64,000 nt of DNA from Pectobacterium wasabiae CFBP 3304 (GCF_001742185.1 NZ_CP015750.1:3596001-3660000), one strand, 5' to 3'; positions 46,653-54,635 are shown, counted from the stretch's first letter. The notes: generated from the sequence alone by a model not told the origin. Program-made: numbers and translations.

Positions 46653-46886
46653 ATGCTTAAATCACACCTGATTGCTAAATGCCTTTTTCAGTGCGGCATG
46701 ATTAGCGATATTCAATCTGGTGAATCTGCTGTAGAAAGTATCTTCAACGAATACTTCCCTGACGGCAGTTTCAGCAAATGGAACACTCAACTATCTGATA
46801 ACGTCGCTGAGCATTTTTTGCATATATCACGCGGCTCCAGCACTATCCGCGTCGATTCGTTTATCAAAGACCTTTGGGATCTTTAA
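46653..46886 (+). CDS. Small protein of unknown function, antisense in the PL operon
   Basis: A 77-residue protein (MLKSHLIAKCLFQCGMISDIQSGE...) on the plus strand, inside a region otherwise transcribed leftwards. The ATG at 46653 has aaggaa upstream. Its 3' end overlaps the end of the next gene on the other strand by 23 bases. No domain recognised. It may be a separately expressed lysogenic gene. Confidence 0.5.
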   Translation: MLKSHLIAKCLFQCGMISDIQSGESAVESIFNEYFPDGSFSKWNTQLSDNVAEHFLHISRGSSTIRVDSFIKDLWDL

Positions 46887-47097
46887 TTGGTAGAGAACCA
46901 AGTGTTTCAAACAAGCCGTGCGTAATGGTTTTACCGCTTCGCCCTGCCTCTTTTTCAAGGGCAACCTTGTCCATTATTGCCTCGGTCAGAGCCTGCATAA
47001 AACTGATGTAATCAGCCGCTACAGCACTATCGGTTTGCAGTGACGCCAACAGCACACCATTCACATTGATTTGAATCAAACGCCCTGACATGCTCAT
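46864..47097 (-). CDS. First gene of the leftward early operon, unknown function
   Basis: A 77-residue protein (MSMSGRLIQINVNGVLLASLQTDSAVAADYI...). The ATG at 47097 follows agagg. It is the first gene after PL, the place where lambda carries N, but it is not arginine-rich and does not look like N. A strand-helix layout is likely; function unknown. Confidence 0.55.
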   Translation of the reverse strand: MSMSGRLIQINVNGVLLASLQTDSAVAADYISFMQALTEAIMDKVALEKEAGRSGKTITHGLFETLGSLPIKDPKGL

Positions 47098-47134
47098 CAC
47101 TACCTCTCTGTGCCTGTTCGCTGTTGATGGAATT

Positions 47135-47205
47135 AATATAGCGTAACGCGAAATTATACGTCAAGCTGAATTTAGCGAAACGCAAATTAGACGCGAAACG
47201 CTAAA
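47135..47205 (-). promoter_or_regulatory. PL promoter with overlapping operators
   Basis: On the minus strand a -35 TTGACG (47159-47164) and a -10 TATATT (47135-47140) are 18 bases apart. Three operator-like sites with the near-palindromic core gcgwaacgc are present: atagcgtaacgcgaaatta (47138-47156), tttagcgaaacgcaaatta (47171-47189) and acgcgaaacgctaaa (47191-47205). The promoter drives the leftward operon. The same core occurs at PR. Confidence 0.75.
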
Positions 47206-47214
47206 TCGCAGACA

Positions 47215-47240
47215 TAAAAAATCCTGCCAATGGCAGGATT
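47215..47240 (-). terminator. Terminator of the repressor gene
   Basis: A 9-bp stem (aatcctgcc/ggcaggatt) with a 3-base loop. On the minus strand it is followed by TTTTT, about 50 bases after the repressor stop. Confidence 0.8.
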
Positions 47241-47288
47241 AGTTAGATAAGTCGTCAAGTTACTGGCTCACCATTAGACCAAACCAGC

Positions 47289-47753
47289 TTAAGCCTTGTT
47301 TTTCCTTGGCTCTTGCCGAGATCCTTTTTCCGTCAACCAGCGCCTTGCTTTGGACTCAAGAGAGTCAGCGTAAGCTCGAGCATCGCTATCAACCCATTCG
47401 GGTATTTTATCGTTACTGTGACGCAGAATATATCGAACTACCGCTTGCTGTTCAGGGAGGGCGTGTGCAAATAGTTCGTTTATATCTACACCAAGAGACT
47501 GTTCATTTGGAGTGGGGGACGAATGATCAATATCGAGCCAGCCTACAGGTTTTCCCGCCGCCTCCTCTAAGCGCCTAGCTGTTCCCTTGCGCATGCCGCG
47601 TCGCTTGCCCGTTTTAGAGTCTTTCGCTCCCTTCTTGAGATTGGTGAATTGAGCGGGTGACATGCCAACACGACTAGCGGCCTCTGCTGGGCCGCCTAAC
47701 TCCACCTCTAAGAGGCGCATGTTCTCACGTCTGATTTCATCAATATCTTTCAT
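47289..47753 (-). CDS. CI-like prophage repressor, short form
   Basis: A 154-residue protein. A helix-turn-helix lies at about residues 15-55 (GGPAEAASRVGMSPAQFTNLKKGAK). The rest (NELFAHALPEQQAVVRYILRH...) is helical and lacks the S24 autocleavage domain with its Ser/Lys pair. It is divergent from cro across operators, so it is the lysogeny repressor by position. Induction must work without LexA-type self-cleavage, unless another factor is used. The ATG at 47753 has no ribosome site, as in a leaderless PRM transcript; an ATG at 47771 is possible. Confidence 0.7.
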   Translation of the reverse strand: MKDIDEIRRENMRLLEVELGGPAEAASRVGMSPAQFTNLKKGAKDSKTGKRRGMRKGTARRLEEAAGKPVGWLDIDHSSPTPNEQSLGVDINELFAHALPEQQAVVRYILRHSNDKIPEWVDSDARAYADSLESKARRWLTEKGSRQEPRKNKA

Positions 47754-47765
47754 GTCTGAATTACA

Positions 47766-47837
47766 TAGCAAAACGCAAAAGTGGTATATGCGCGTAACGC
47801 TTAATTTCTTGTTTGTAATTTCGCGTTACGCTATATT
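47766..47837 (+). promoter_or_regulatory. PR promoter with operators
   Basis: A -35 TTGTTT (47809-47814) and a -10 TATATT (47832-47837) with a 17-base spacer. Operator-like sites at 47766-47780 (tagcaaaacgcaaaa), 47790-47807 (gcgcgtaacgcttaattt) and 47816-47835 (taatttcgcgttacgctata) share the PL core. The last is the reverse complement of the main PL site over about 18 bases. It drives cro and the right operon; the repressor gene is transcribed the other way. Confidence 0.78.
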
Positions 47838-47868
47838 CCTGTGATTCCATTTAATAAAGCGAGCATTT

Positions 47869-48102
47869 ATGAACCTGAAAATTTTTACAGGCCAACGTCG
47901 GGGATTAGCAACTTTGCTTGGTAAGGAGTTAGGCGTAAACGCTTCACTCATATCGCAGTGGGCTAATGGAGATAGACAAGTCCCAGCTGAACGCTGCCCA
48001 GAAATCGAAAAAGCTACAGATGGCAAAGTCACCTGCGAAGAGCTTCGTCCAGATGTTGACTGGGCATATCTACGCAGCACTGAGCGAAACCAAAATCAGT
48101 AA
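47869..48102 (+). CDS. Cro-like regulator (YdaS-type helix-turn-helix)
   Basis: A 77-residue protein with one helix-turn-helix (GLATLLGKELGVNASLISQWANGDRQVPAERCPEIEKAT in part). The pattern matches YdaS/Cro-like proteins of lambdoid prophages. It is first after PR and divergent from the repressor, so it should favour lytic growth. Confidence 0.82.
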   Translation: MNLKIFTGQRRGLATLLGKELGVNASLISQWANGDRQVPAERCPEIEKATDGKVTCEELRPDVDWAYLRSTERNQNQ

Positions 48103-48172
48103 ACGCCACTTTCTTGCCGCATTTTTACGACAAAGCAGGGCAGGGCGAAACCACAAGAAAAGGTAACTCACT

Positions 48173-48691
48173 GTGGACAATAAAAACTTTACCGCTCCAG
48201 CGGACATAACAGCAGCCATGCACAAGTTGATCACCGAGTTCGCTGGTGGCTACGAAGCGATGGCTCAGCAACTGGCGCATGACGGCACATACAACGCGCT
48301 GAGTAATCGCGTTCGGCAGGTGGGCGGACAAATGGTCCCATTCGGTATGGCCATTCAGATGGAGGCAATTTCAAGTAGGACGGATATCACTCAGGCGATG
48401 TGTAAGCGTGCTGGTGGTGTGTTTGTGAAGCTGCCAGACGTTGAGCAAACAGACAACGAAGAGTTGCTGGTCAAGTTCAACGAACTACTGGCCTCGCTTG
48501 GGGCATTTGCTGCGGCACACAACGAATTTACGGCAGATGGTGTGCTGGATCGGGATGAAACCAAACGCATGCGAGCGAAGGGCTATCGGGTTCAGAGCCT
48601 GGTCGCGGAAATCATGGTCGTGACAGAGATGTTGTTTGGAGAGGGTGACGCCAGCAGTGTGCAGCCGCTGGCGTCGGGTGCGTGTAATTAA
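48173..48691 (+). CDS. CII-like phage regulatory protein (YmfL/CP76 type)
   Basis: A 172-residue protein from GTG 48173 (aaaaggtaac upstream). MHKLITEFAGGYEAMAQQLAHDGTYNALSNRVRQ in part is the helix-turn-helix of the phage CII/YmfL family, and the C-terminal half is helical. It sits second in the right operon, the cII position. It is expected to activate lysogeny or modulate replication. Confidence 0.7.
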   Translation: MDNKNFTAPADITAAMHKLITEFAGGYEAMAQQLAHDGTYNALSNRVRQVGGQMVPFGMAIQMEAISSRTDITQAMCKRAGGVFVKLPDVEQTDNEELLVKFNELLASLGAFAAAHNEFTADGVLDRDETKRMRAKGYRVQSLVAEIMVVTEMLFGEGDASSVQPLASGACN

Positions 48692-48713
48692 TCGGTGTAG
48701 AGAAACTAAACGC

Positions 48714-49070
48714 ATGAACATATTACAGCAAAAAACAGGATTACCACAATTTCGTTGCCTGCCATTGATTGGCGGCGATAAACCCGTTTCGTTTCGGTAT
48801 GAGCGGATGATAAAGGGGCGCTGGATACCCTGCAACCACGGGAGAGTGAACGGCATTGTGGGTGTGATTAACCGCAGGGGGCAGGCATGGGCGAACAAAT
48901 CGCAGAACTTGATCGGCGTTACCGCGATCAGTACGGAAAAATCGTCCATGTCATCGGATACGACCGTCAGAACGAGCGCGTCATTTTCATGCGAGAAGGC
49001 TATGAGCATGAGTGCGTCAGCCCCTTATGGCAGTTCCAAGCAAAATTCACGAGGGTGTCATGAGCGTTAA
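48714..49070 (+). CDS. Possible small phage gene, end overlapped by the next frames
   Basis: A 118-residue frame from the ATG at 48714. The first ~60 residues (MNILQQKTGLPQFRC, FRYERMIKGRWIPCNHGRVNGIVG) look protein-like. The later part is serine/threonine-rich and lies opposite a better gene in another frame (48887-49063), so a shorter or frameshifted gene is possible. No ribosome site is convincing. Confidence 0.3.
   Translation: MNILQQKTGLPQFRCLPLIGGDKPVSFRYERMIKGRWIPCNHGRVNGIVGVINRRGQAWANKSQNLIGVTAISTEKSSMSSDTTVRTSASFSCEKAMSMSASAPYGSSKQNSRGCHER
48887..49063 (+). CDS. Small phage protein (DUF4222-like)
   Basis: A 58-residue protein (MGEQIAEL..., GKIVHVIGYDRQNERVIFMREGYEH) with ggggcaggc before the ATG. 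It resembles DUF4222 proteins found next to phage replication genes. Its stop overlaps the start of the O-like gene (GTCATGA). Confidence 0.65.
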   Translation: MGEQIAELDRRYRDQYGKIVHVIGYDRQNERVIFMREGYEHECVSPLWQFQAKFTRVS

Positions 49071-50082
49071 GTTGTCTGCATTTGTCTGGGACGGTTGCGC
49101 ATCGTCTGGCATGAAATTGGCATCAGTGGCCATCATGGCACGCCTGGCTGATTTCTCGTCAGATGACGGCGTTTGCTGGCCTTCAATAGAAACTATCGCG
49201 CGTCAACTGGGTGCGGGACCAAGCACGGTTCGCACGACAATAGCTAGGCTGGAGAAGGACGGCTGGCTTACTCGCACCCAGCGAAGGAAGGGCAATCGCA
49301 ACGCATCGAACATGTACCAACTGAACGTTGCGAAGCTGTATGCCGCTGCCCAATCTCACCTGTCAGATTCTGACCCGTCAAAATCTGACACATCAAATTC
49401 TGACGCATCAAAATTTGACCCGTCAAAATCGAGCAAAAAAGGCGGTTTTCACCCTCCAGAATCTGGCGGGGATCCGTCAGTAAATTCAAAACATGATCCA
49501 TCAGATAAAAAGACTCCTTGTCCGCCTGCTGAGCAGCCGGACCCTGAAGTCGATTTAACTGATTCTGCTAAGTCGGTTCTGTCCCACCTGAATCAGGTTA
49601 CAGGCTCCCGTTATCAGGTTAGTAAAACCTCTCTTGAAAATATCCGTGCTCGCATCGGTGAGGGATTCACCGTGGACGAACTTTGCCTGACCGTCGATTA
49701 CCTCAACGCCAAGTGGGGCGCAGATCTGAACATGGCTGAATACTTGCGCCCAGTTACGCTGTTCCAGCCAACGAAATTCCCTGGCTATCTGGAAGGTGCT
49801 CGTAAGTGGGATGTCGCTGGTCGTCCTGTACAGCGTGACGGGAAGTGGTTCACTCAGGAAGGGCAATCACTGTCAGCTGATCACACCGAACGTGATGCGG
49901 CATACCGCCGATTCATCGGCAGCGCATTACCAACCAACAACCCCAGCCAGATTGAAACTCAGGTGCGTGCTGAGGCCAGTAAAGCCGGGTTGAAATCGTC
50001 AAAACCTGAATTTGCAATGAGTCGCTGGAACAGCATCTGGAAAGACGTTGCTCAGCGCCAGCTGGGAGGGAAGGCCGCATGA
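49060..50082 (+). CDS. O-like phage replication initiator
   Basis: A 340-residue protein. The N-terminal winged helix (LADFSSDDGVCWPSIETIARQLGAGPSTVRTTIARLEKDGWL in part) is joined by a repeat-encoded linker (about residues 102-125) to a conserved phage C-terminal domain (VLSHLNQVTGSRYQVSKTSLENIRARIGEGFTVDELCLTVDYL in part). As in lambda O, the gene contains iterons and so probably the origin. No helicase-loader or helicase gene follows, so it may recruit host DnaB through DnaC or directly. Confidence 0.8.
   Translation: MSVKLSAFVWDGCASSGMKLASVAIMARLADFSSDDGVCWPSIETIARQLGAGPSTVRTTIARLEKDGWLTRTQRRKGNRNASNMYQLNVAKLYAAAQSHLSDSDPSKSDTSNSDASKFDPSKSSKKGGFHPPESGGDPSVNSKHDPSDKKTPCPPAEQPDPEVDLTDSAKSVLSHLNQVTGSRYQVSKTSLENIRARIGEGFTVDELCLTVDYLNAKWGADLNMAEYLRPVTLFQPTKFPGYLEGARKWDVAGRPVQRDGKWFTQEGQSLSADHTERDAAYRRFIGSALPTNNPSQIETQVRAEASKAGLKSSKPEFAMSRWNSIWKDVAQRQLGGKAA
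49363..49434 (+). repeat. Iterons, candidate replication origin
   Basis: Four 15-bp direct repeats in phase (tcagattctgacccg, tcaaaatctgacaca, tcaaattctgacgca, tcaaaatttgacccg) and a partial fifth copy, inside the linker of the O-like gene, followed by an A-run. Lambda has its origin at the same relative place. Confidence 0.75.
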
Positions 50083-50303
50083 TTCTGGACGACATCGAGT
50101 TAGCGAAGCAACTCGAAGAAAAACAGCTTTGGCGTCGTGCCGCTCGGCAGTGGCTGACAGTAATGGATCGGACAAAAGGCACGACAGAGCGCGGGCTGGT
50201 AGCAACTCGTCGATCAATTTGTCTGGGTCGTGCTCGTATGACTACGCAGCAATACAGCGGTGTTCGTGTGATGACAGTAGCGGGAGGCGTACTCAATGAC
50301 TGA
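50079..50303 (+). CDS. PerC-like phage regulator
   Basis: A 74-residue protein (AKQLEEKQLWRRAARQWLTVMDRTKG...) with the A-x-x-LE-x-K-x-L-x-RRAA-x-x-W pattern of the PerC/Pch family common in lambdoid phages. In pathogens PerC-like proteins affect virulence genes. It overlaps the O-like gene by four bases. Confidence 0.65.
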   Translation: MILDDIELAKQLEEKQLWRRAARQWLTVMDRTKGTTERGLVATRRSICLGRARMTTQQYSGVRVMTVAGGVLND

Positions 50304-51834
50304 CAAGAAAGCCATCCAAGTTGTTAGTTTTTCCGGCGGTCGCACTTCAGGTCACTTAGTTCACCTAATGGAACAGCGAAGAATTGCTGGTGAAGATGTG
50401 CGTTACATATTCACTGATACCGGTGCTGAGCATTCCAAAACGTATGAATTCATCCGTAATATCGTTAAGCACTGGGGTATCGATCTGATTTGCTTGCGGT
50501 TAGTAATCAATCCTGAGCTTGGAAAGGGCAATAGCTACAAAGTAGTTAGCGTTGATGAGATTGGTCCCGACCTTCAGCCATTCCGGGATGCTTGCTCGAA
50601 ATACGGCACACCTTATGTCGGTGGTCGATTCTGTACTCGGACAATGAAGATCGAGCCGTTCCATCGGTATTGCAAAGACCATTTTCCTGAGCATGAGAAA
50701 TGGTTGGGTATCCGTATCGACGAGCCTAAGCGGTTGACGCCTAAAGAGGGTGTCCATTACCTGGCTGACATCAGCGATATGGAGAAAAAAGACATTCTTG
50801 CTTGGTGGAAGCAGCAGCCTTTCGATCTGGACTTACCTGAACATCTGGGCAACTGCGTATTTTGCATTGAAAAAGGGATTAATAAGATTGCTCTCGCCGC
50901 CCGCGACGAGCCGCAGCTCGCCGCTGAATTCTGGCAACTTATTACAGATCCTTCTGTTCGCGTTGTCGATAGACGCCAGCAGGCCAATAAAATCATGTAC
51001 AGGGGTAATCACTCGCTGGAATCGGTTATCGCGCTGTATGCAGACAAAAGTCGTGAAGATATTGCTGCCACAATTCGGGGTAATGGCGGTTATGAGTCAG
51101 GCTCATGCACCGAGTCATGCGAAGCCTTTGCATGTGGTTTTGATGGTGAAGATCTGCTGGTTGATGAAATAGAAACCGCTCCGGCAAACGAATACGTAGC
51201 CAGCCTGAATGCATACAAAGCAGCGCCAGCCCATGAGTTAAAAAAAGTTGGCGATCAGTTGTGCACGCCGGATCCACTTTTCTGGGGGATTAATGCCATG
51301 TTTGGCCCACTGGTATTGGACCTGTTCAGCGACGGCGAAAACTCGAAGTGTGAAGCCTATTACACCGCCGAAGACAATGCTCTGGCGCAAGACTGGTCGT
51401 CGTGTCTGGCTGAACTGAACGGTGCTGCATTCGGAAACCCGCCGTATTCCCGCGCAAAGCAGCACGAAGGCCAATATATCACCGGCATGCGCCACATCAT
51501 CGATCATGCTATGGAAATGCGTGAACTTGGCGGGCGCTATGTATTCCTCATCAAATCAGCTACAGCCGAAGTTTGGTGGCCTGAAGAGGCCGATCACATC
51601 GCATTTATCCGGGGGCGCATCAGCTTCGATCTACCGACTTGGTTCAAGCCAAAAGATGCCACACAGATAGCAAGCAGTGCCGGTTTTGGGGTTGCAATCG
51701 CGGTATTTGATAAGCAATGGCGCGGACCAGCAAGTGCCTACATCGAATGTGATCGGCTGTATGCACAGGGTGAAGCATTCATGGCACAGATCCGCAGAGA
51801 AGCGGAACGGATGACGAGGAGGGCAGCAGCATGA
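50296..51834 (+). CDS. Fusion of PAPS reductase-like and Dam-type DNA adenine methyltransferase domains
   Basis: A 512-residue two-domain protein. Residues ~1-290 form a PAPS reductase/DndC-like ATP-pyrophosphatase with PP-loop SFSGGRTSG (near residue 12), cysteine motifs GNCVFCIEKG and CTESCEAFACG. Residues ~320-512 form a phage Dam-type N6-adenine methyltransferase with catalytic NPPY at 381-384. Phages often encode the two as separate genes. The fusion suggests a joint DNA-modification or anti-restriction role, which is inference. No frameshift is needed to join them. Confidence 0.85.
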   Translation: MTDKKAIQVVSFSGGRTSGHLVHLMEQRRIAGEDVRYIFTDTGAEHSKTYEFIRNIVKHWGIDLICLRLVINPELGKGNSYKVVSVDEIGPDLQPFRDACSKYGTPYVGGRFCTRTMKIEPFHRYCKDHFPEHEKWLGIRIDEPKRLTPKEGVHYLADISDMEKKDILAWWKQQPFDLDLPEHLGNCVFCIEKGINKIALAARDEPQLAAEFWQLITDPSVRVVDRRQQANKIMYRGNHSLESVIALYADKSREDIAATIRGNGGYESGSCTESCEAFACGFDGEDLLVDEIETAPANEYVASLNAYKAAPAHELKKVGDQLCTPDPLFWGINAMFGPLVLDLFSDGENSKCEAYYTAEDNALAQDWSSCLAELNGAAFGNPPYSRAKQHEGQYITGMRHIIDHAMEMRELGGRYVFLIKSATAEVWWPEEADHIAFIRGRISFDLPTWFKPKDATQIASSAGFGVAIAVFDKQWRGPASAYIECDRLYAQGEAFMAQIRREAERMTRRAAA

Positions 51835-52178
51835 TCAAAGGCCCTCTCATCAGCAGTCAGCGCTATCTTGATCGTGAGAAGGTCGCGGACAAGGCTTATC
51901 GGTTTACCAAATTTTACGTTGAGGTCTATCCGGTCGTTCTCCATGGGAATCAATACACCCTAATTATGGACGGTCACCATAACTATGCAGCCTCAAGACT
52001 GGCAGGTGTAGAGCCTACCTATCGCCCAATCCGTAAGAAACTGGCGAAGATATTTAGCGGAATGACGCAACGGGAAATTGAAGTCTTCCTGATCAACAAC
52101 CTTACTGACAGCCACCTGTATTACGTAGAAAGCGGTGAGGTTGTTGAAGAATTGACTATGCCGGAGGTGAGGGCGTGA
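51831..52178 (+). CDS. Small ParB-like phage protein
   Basis: A 115-residue protein with a ParB/sulfiredoxin-like core (YTLIMDGHHNYAASRLAGV) resembling the GERR-type box in minimal form. It overlaps both neighbours by four bases. Function unknown; possibly a nuclease or nucleotide-binding accessory of the replication block. Confidence 0.65.
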   Translation: MIKGPLISSQRYLDREKVADKAYRFTKFYVEVYPVVLHGNQYTLIMDGHHNYAASRLAGVEPTYRPIRKKLAKIFSGMTQREIEVFLINNLTDSHLYYVESGEVVEELTMPEVRA

Positions 52179-52540
52179 AATTAACTCTTCCGTTCCCGCC
52201 GAGCGTAAATATGTACTGGCGACATACCATGCGTGGGACAAAGATAAGTGCTGGTGGCCGCACCTTTCGTGCTAATGCCATCGCCAGCATTTACGAAACG
52301 TTACGCCATCGACCTAAGCCTATCGCCACTTCGGTGGAGGTTCATGTCGTTCTGTACCCCCCAACCCGACAATCCCGCGATCTAGATAATTACCAAAAGG
52401 CTCTATTTGACGCTCTGACGCATGCTGGTGTGTGGGAAGACGACAGCCAAATTAAGCGCATGCTGGTGGAATGGGGACCAGTAACGAAAGGTGGCAAAGC
52501 GGAGATAGTGATCAGTGATTTTCAGGCAGGTACTGAATGA
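52175..52540 (+). CDS. rusA: Holliday junction resolvase RusA
   Basis: A 121-residue protein. The catalytic aspartates D69, D71 and D90 and lysine K75 are all in place in SRDLDNYQKALFDALTHAGVWEDDSQI (shown here over short stretches). It cuts Holliday junctions during phage recombination. It overlaps the genes on each side. Confidence 0.92.
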   Translation: MKLTLPFPPSVNMYWRHTMRGTKISAGGRTFRANAIASIYETLRHRPKPIATSVEVHVVLYPPTRQSRDLDNYQKALFDALTHAGVWEDDSQIKRMLVEWGPVTKGGKAEIVISDFQAGTE

Positions 52541-53562
52541 GGGCGTTATTACGTGCTGTTACTGTGCCTGAGCTGGGACAAGTGATATTACGCCCTGGTA
52601 AAGAGTTACTTTCATTGTTTACTGGTCGTGTGCTGGTGGTTAGTGAGCCGGATGAACTTAAAGGACTTCCGTCTGGTTTGCTGCCAAGTCAAGAGCAACA
52701 GCTCGCCAATGATCCACGCTGGCGCTCATTCCTCACGAACGAACGTGTGATAAACACCGCTGGTGGCACTGATAGCCTTATTAATTGGCTAAATCAGGCT
52801 ATGGTCTGCCAGCGGGAAAGTGAATACCACTCACAGCATATGACCACCCTCAAATACGGTAATAGCGCCATTCGCCTGTGTTGGCACTGCGATAATCTTG
52901 TGCGCGATCACGAAACGCCAGTTCTGAACGAGATTGCCGATCGCAATGCTGCTGAATGGGTAATCCACCAAGCGAGAACATGGTTAACGCTGCCAGAAGG
53001 TCACCAGGTTACCGCTCATGAACTTAGTTGGTGGTCAGTAGTGAAGGGTGTTTCTGACCTTCTGCCAGCCCATGCAATACGCATCAGCCTGCGTATGCCC
53101 GCACCAGAGGATAAGCCCGGCCCACAGCGGGAATGTGACATCGAATGGACAACACCAGTACGGGACATCATTGATGAGCGCATAGAGCGGGTTAAGCCTG
53201 TAATCCGTCTGGTTGAGGATGCTGAGCCACCAGCGGGTTTTATGTTACGACCGAAATTACAGCGCATGGAATGCGAGAAGTACACCAGGTGGGTGAAGTC
53301 CCAGCCCTGTGCATGCTGTGGCGCTCCTGCCGATGATCCGCACCATGTGATCGGGTACGGACTCGGCGGGATGGGTACAAAAACGCATGACCTGTTTGTT
53401 ATTCCCCTGTGCCGCCGTCATCACGACGAACTGCACAGGGACGTAGCAGCATGGGAGGCAGAGTACGGCAGTCAGTTACTTTTACTGGTCCAGACCCTAA
53501 ACCGTGCATTTGGGATCGGGGCTATTTCAATCGGGAAACTAAAAGGTGTAGAGAATGAGTGA
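52537..53562 (+). CDS. DUF968 phage protein with HNH-like C-terminus
   Basis: A 341-residue protein. The C-terminal part (CACCGAPADDPHHVIGYGLGGMGTKTHDLFVIPLCRRHHDELH in part) is the DUF968/HNH-like zinc region typical of lambdoid phages, found near rusA and Q. Nuclease activity is possible. The N-terminal 200 residues are helical without a known domain. Confidence 0.8.
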   Translation: MRALLRAVTVPELGQVILRPGKELLSLFTGRVLVVSEPDELKGLPSGLLPSQEQQLANDPRWRSFLTNERVINTAGGTDSLINWLNQAMVCQRESEYHSQHMTTLKYGNSAIRLCWHCDNLVRDHETPVLNEIADRNAAEWVIHQARTWLTLPEGHQVTAHELSWWSVVKGVSDLLPAHAIRISLRMPAPEDKPGPQRECDIEWTTPVRDIIDERIERVKPVIRLVEDAEPPAGFMLRPKLQRMECEKYTRWVKSQPCACCGAPADDPHHVIGYGLGGMGTKTHDLFVIPLCRRHHDELHRDVAAWEAEYGSQLLLLVQTLNRAFGIGAISIGKLKGVENE

Positions 53563-53899
53563 TATGTATGAGCGTTTAGATCGCTGGGGTGCGTGGGCTG
53601 CGTCTGAGCAAAGTGGTGTGGACTGGCAACCTATAGCAGCCGGCTTTAAAGGACTTATCCCTCACGGTAAAAAGTCACGTTCTCAATGTTCCGACGACGA
53701 AGGGCTGATGATCGATGGTTGTGTTGCTCGGTTGAGAAAGTATAAGCCTGAAGAATATGATCTAGTTGTCGCACATTTTGTTTTAGGAATTTCCCTACGG
53801 GCGATAGCCAAAAAGCGAAAGTGTTCCGATGGAACCATTAGAAAAGAGATGCAAACAGCCGAAGGGTTCATTGGTGGTTGTTTGGCAATGCTAAATTGA
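53555..53899 (+). CDS. Antitermination protein Q-like
   Basis: A 114-residue protein with a C-terminal helix-turn-helix-like region (LVVAHFVLGISLRAIAKKRKCSDGTIRKEMQTAEGFI in part), matching the short Q proteins (PF06530 type). It allows late transcription through terminators into lysis and head genes. The late promoter should be near 53900, but it was not clearly identified. Confidence 0.78.
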   Translation: MSDMYERLDRWGAWAASEQSGVDWQPIAAGFKGLIPHGKKSRSQCSDDEGLMIDGCVARLRKYKPEEYDLVVAHFVLGISLRAIAKKRKCSDGTIRKEMQTAEGFIGGCLAMLN

Positions 53900-53940
53900 G
53901 CATGTGACATTAATTGGTCTTAGTAGGTAAGGCCGAGCAA

Positions 53941-54351
53941 TCATTCAGTATCAACAGTGTCTGTGGGCGATGATGCATCGGCAACCTGCACTGTTTTTCC
54001 TATATTTACTAATTGTCTAACGGTTTTTTCTCTATCCTTCAGTAGTTCCACTCTGAATGCAGGAGATATGTTAGGACTTAGCAACTGCTTATCTATGTTT
54101 TTCAGATCTCGCTCAGATCTATTACGTAATGAAGCTTCTGCTGGCGTTTCAAGCCCATGCCTGTTTATAACCCAATTCATAAAATAAGTTATAATCGCAG
54201 AAAGGATAGGAGCTAAGGCATATAAAGCAGGTCGCCATGGATCGTCAGCGTCTGGGAGCAGTGGTGGAACTAAGGTAGTCAAAAGCGCTCCTAACCCTCC
54301 GGTTGCCGCGCTATTTTTCGCTGAGATGAATGGTTTTTTTTCCTCAATCAT
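53941..54351 (-). CDS. Membrane protein of the antisense accessory operon (third gene)
   Basis: A 136-residue protein with two membrane segments (about residues 15-35 GGLGALLTTLVPPLLP and 43-62 LYALAPILSAIITYFMNWV) and a charged cytoplasmic-type C-terminal helix (SERDLKNIDKQLLSP...). No known domain. Last gene of a three-gene operon running against late phage transcription. It overlaps the upstream gene by four bases. Confidence 0.65.
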   Translation of the reverse strand: MIEEKKPFISAKNSAATGGLGALLTTLVPPLLPDADDPWRPALYALAPILSAIITYFMNWVINRHGLETPAEASLRNRSERDLKNIDKQLLSPNISPAFRVELLKDREKTVRQLVNIGKTVQVADASSPTDTVDTE

Positions 54352-54635
54352 TGTTTAGCCTTTGATTGTGCTAAGGCGTCGTCTAAGATGCGAACCAGGC
54401 TTCGCCCATCCTTGCGGTCGAGTCTTAAGAAGAACGTTCGCTTAGTTTTTTCCTCTTCGTCAATCAATGTTATTTCTAACTTGCGAGTAGGAAAAATCTT
54501 GCGCCAGAGCAGGCTAAATGAGGCATATGCGAAGCGATAGAATGTAGGGAGGCAAAGAATGCCCCCTATCCACCCAATCAATTGCAAAACCTGCTCTGCT
54601 AACATATGACCTCTATATGATTCTTCTACTCGCAT
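54348..54635 (-). CDS. Small membrane protein of the antisense accessory operon (second gene)
   Basis: A 95-residue protein. One membrane segment lies near the N-terminus (VLQLIGWIGGILCLPTFYRFAYASF in part), then a basic linker and a small strand-helix domain (KLEITLIDEEEKTKRTFFLRLDRKDGRS). No family recognised. Its start overlaps the end of the first gene by 23 bases. An internal ATG at 54605 (MLAEQ) is an alternative start. Confidence 0.6.
   Translation of the reverse strand: MRVEESYRGHMLAEQVLQLIGWIGGILCLPTFYRFAYASFSLLWRKIFPTRKLEITLIDEEEKTKRTFFLRLDRKDGRSLVRILDDALAQSKAKQ

Noticed and set aside
46864..47097. A lambda N-type antiterminator as first PL gene
   Set aside because: The product is not arginine-rich at its N-terminus, and no boxB-like hairpin could be matched with confidence.
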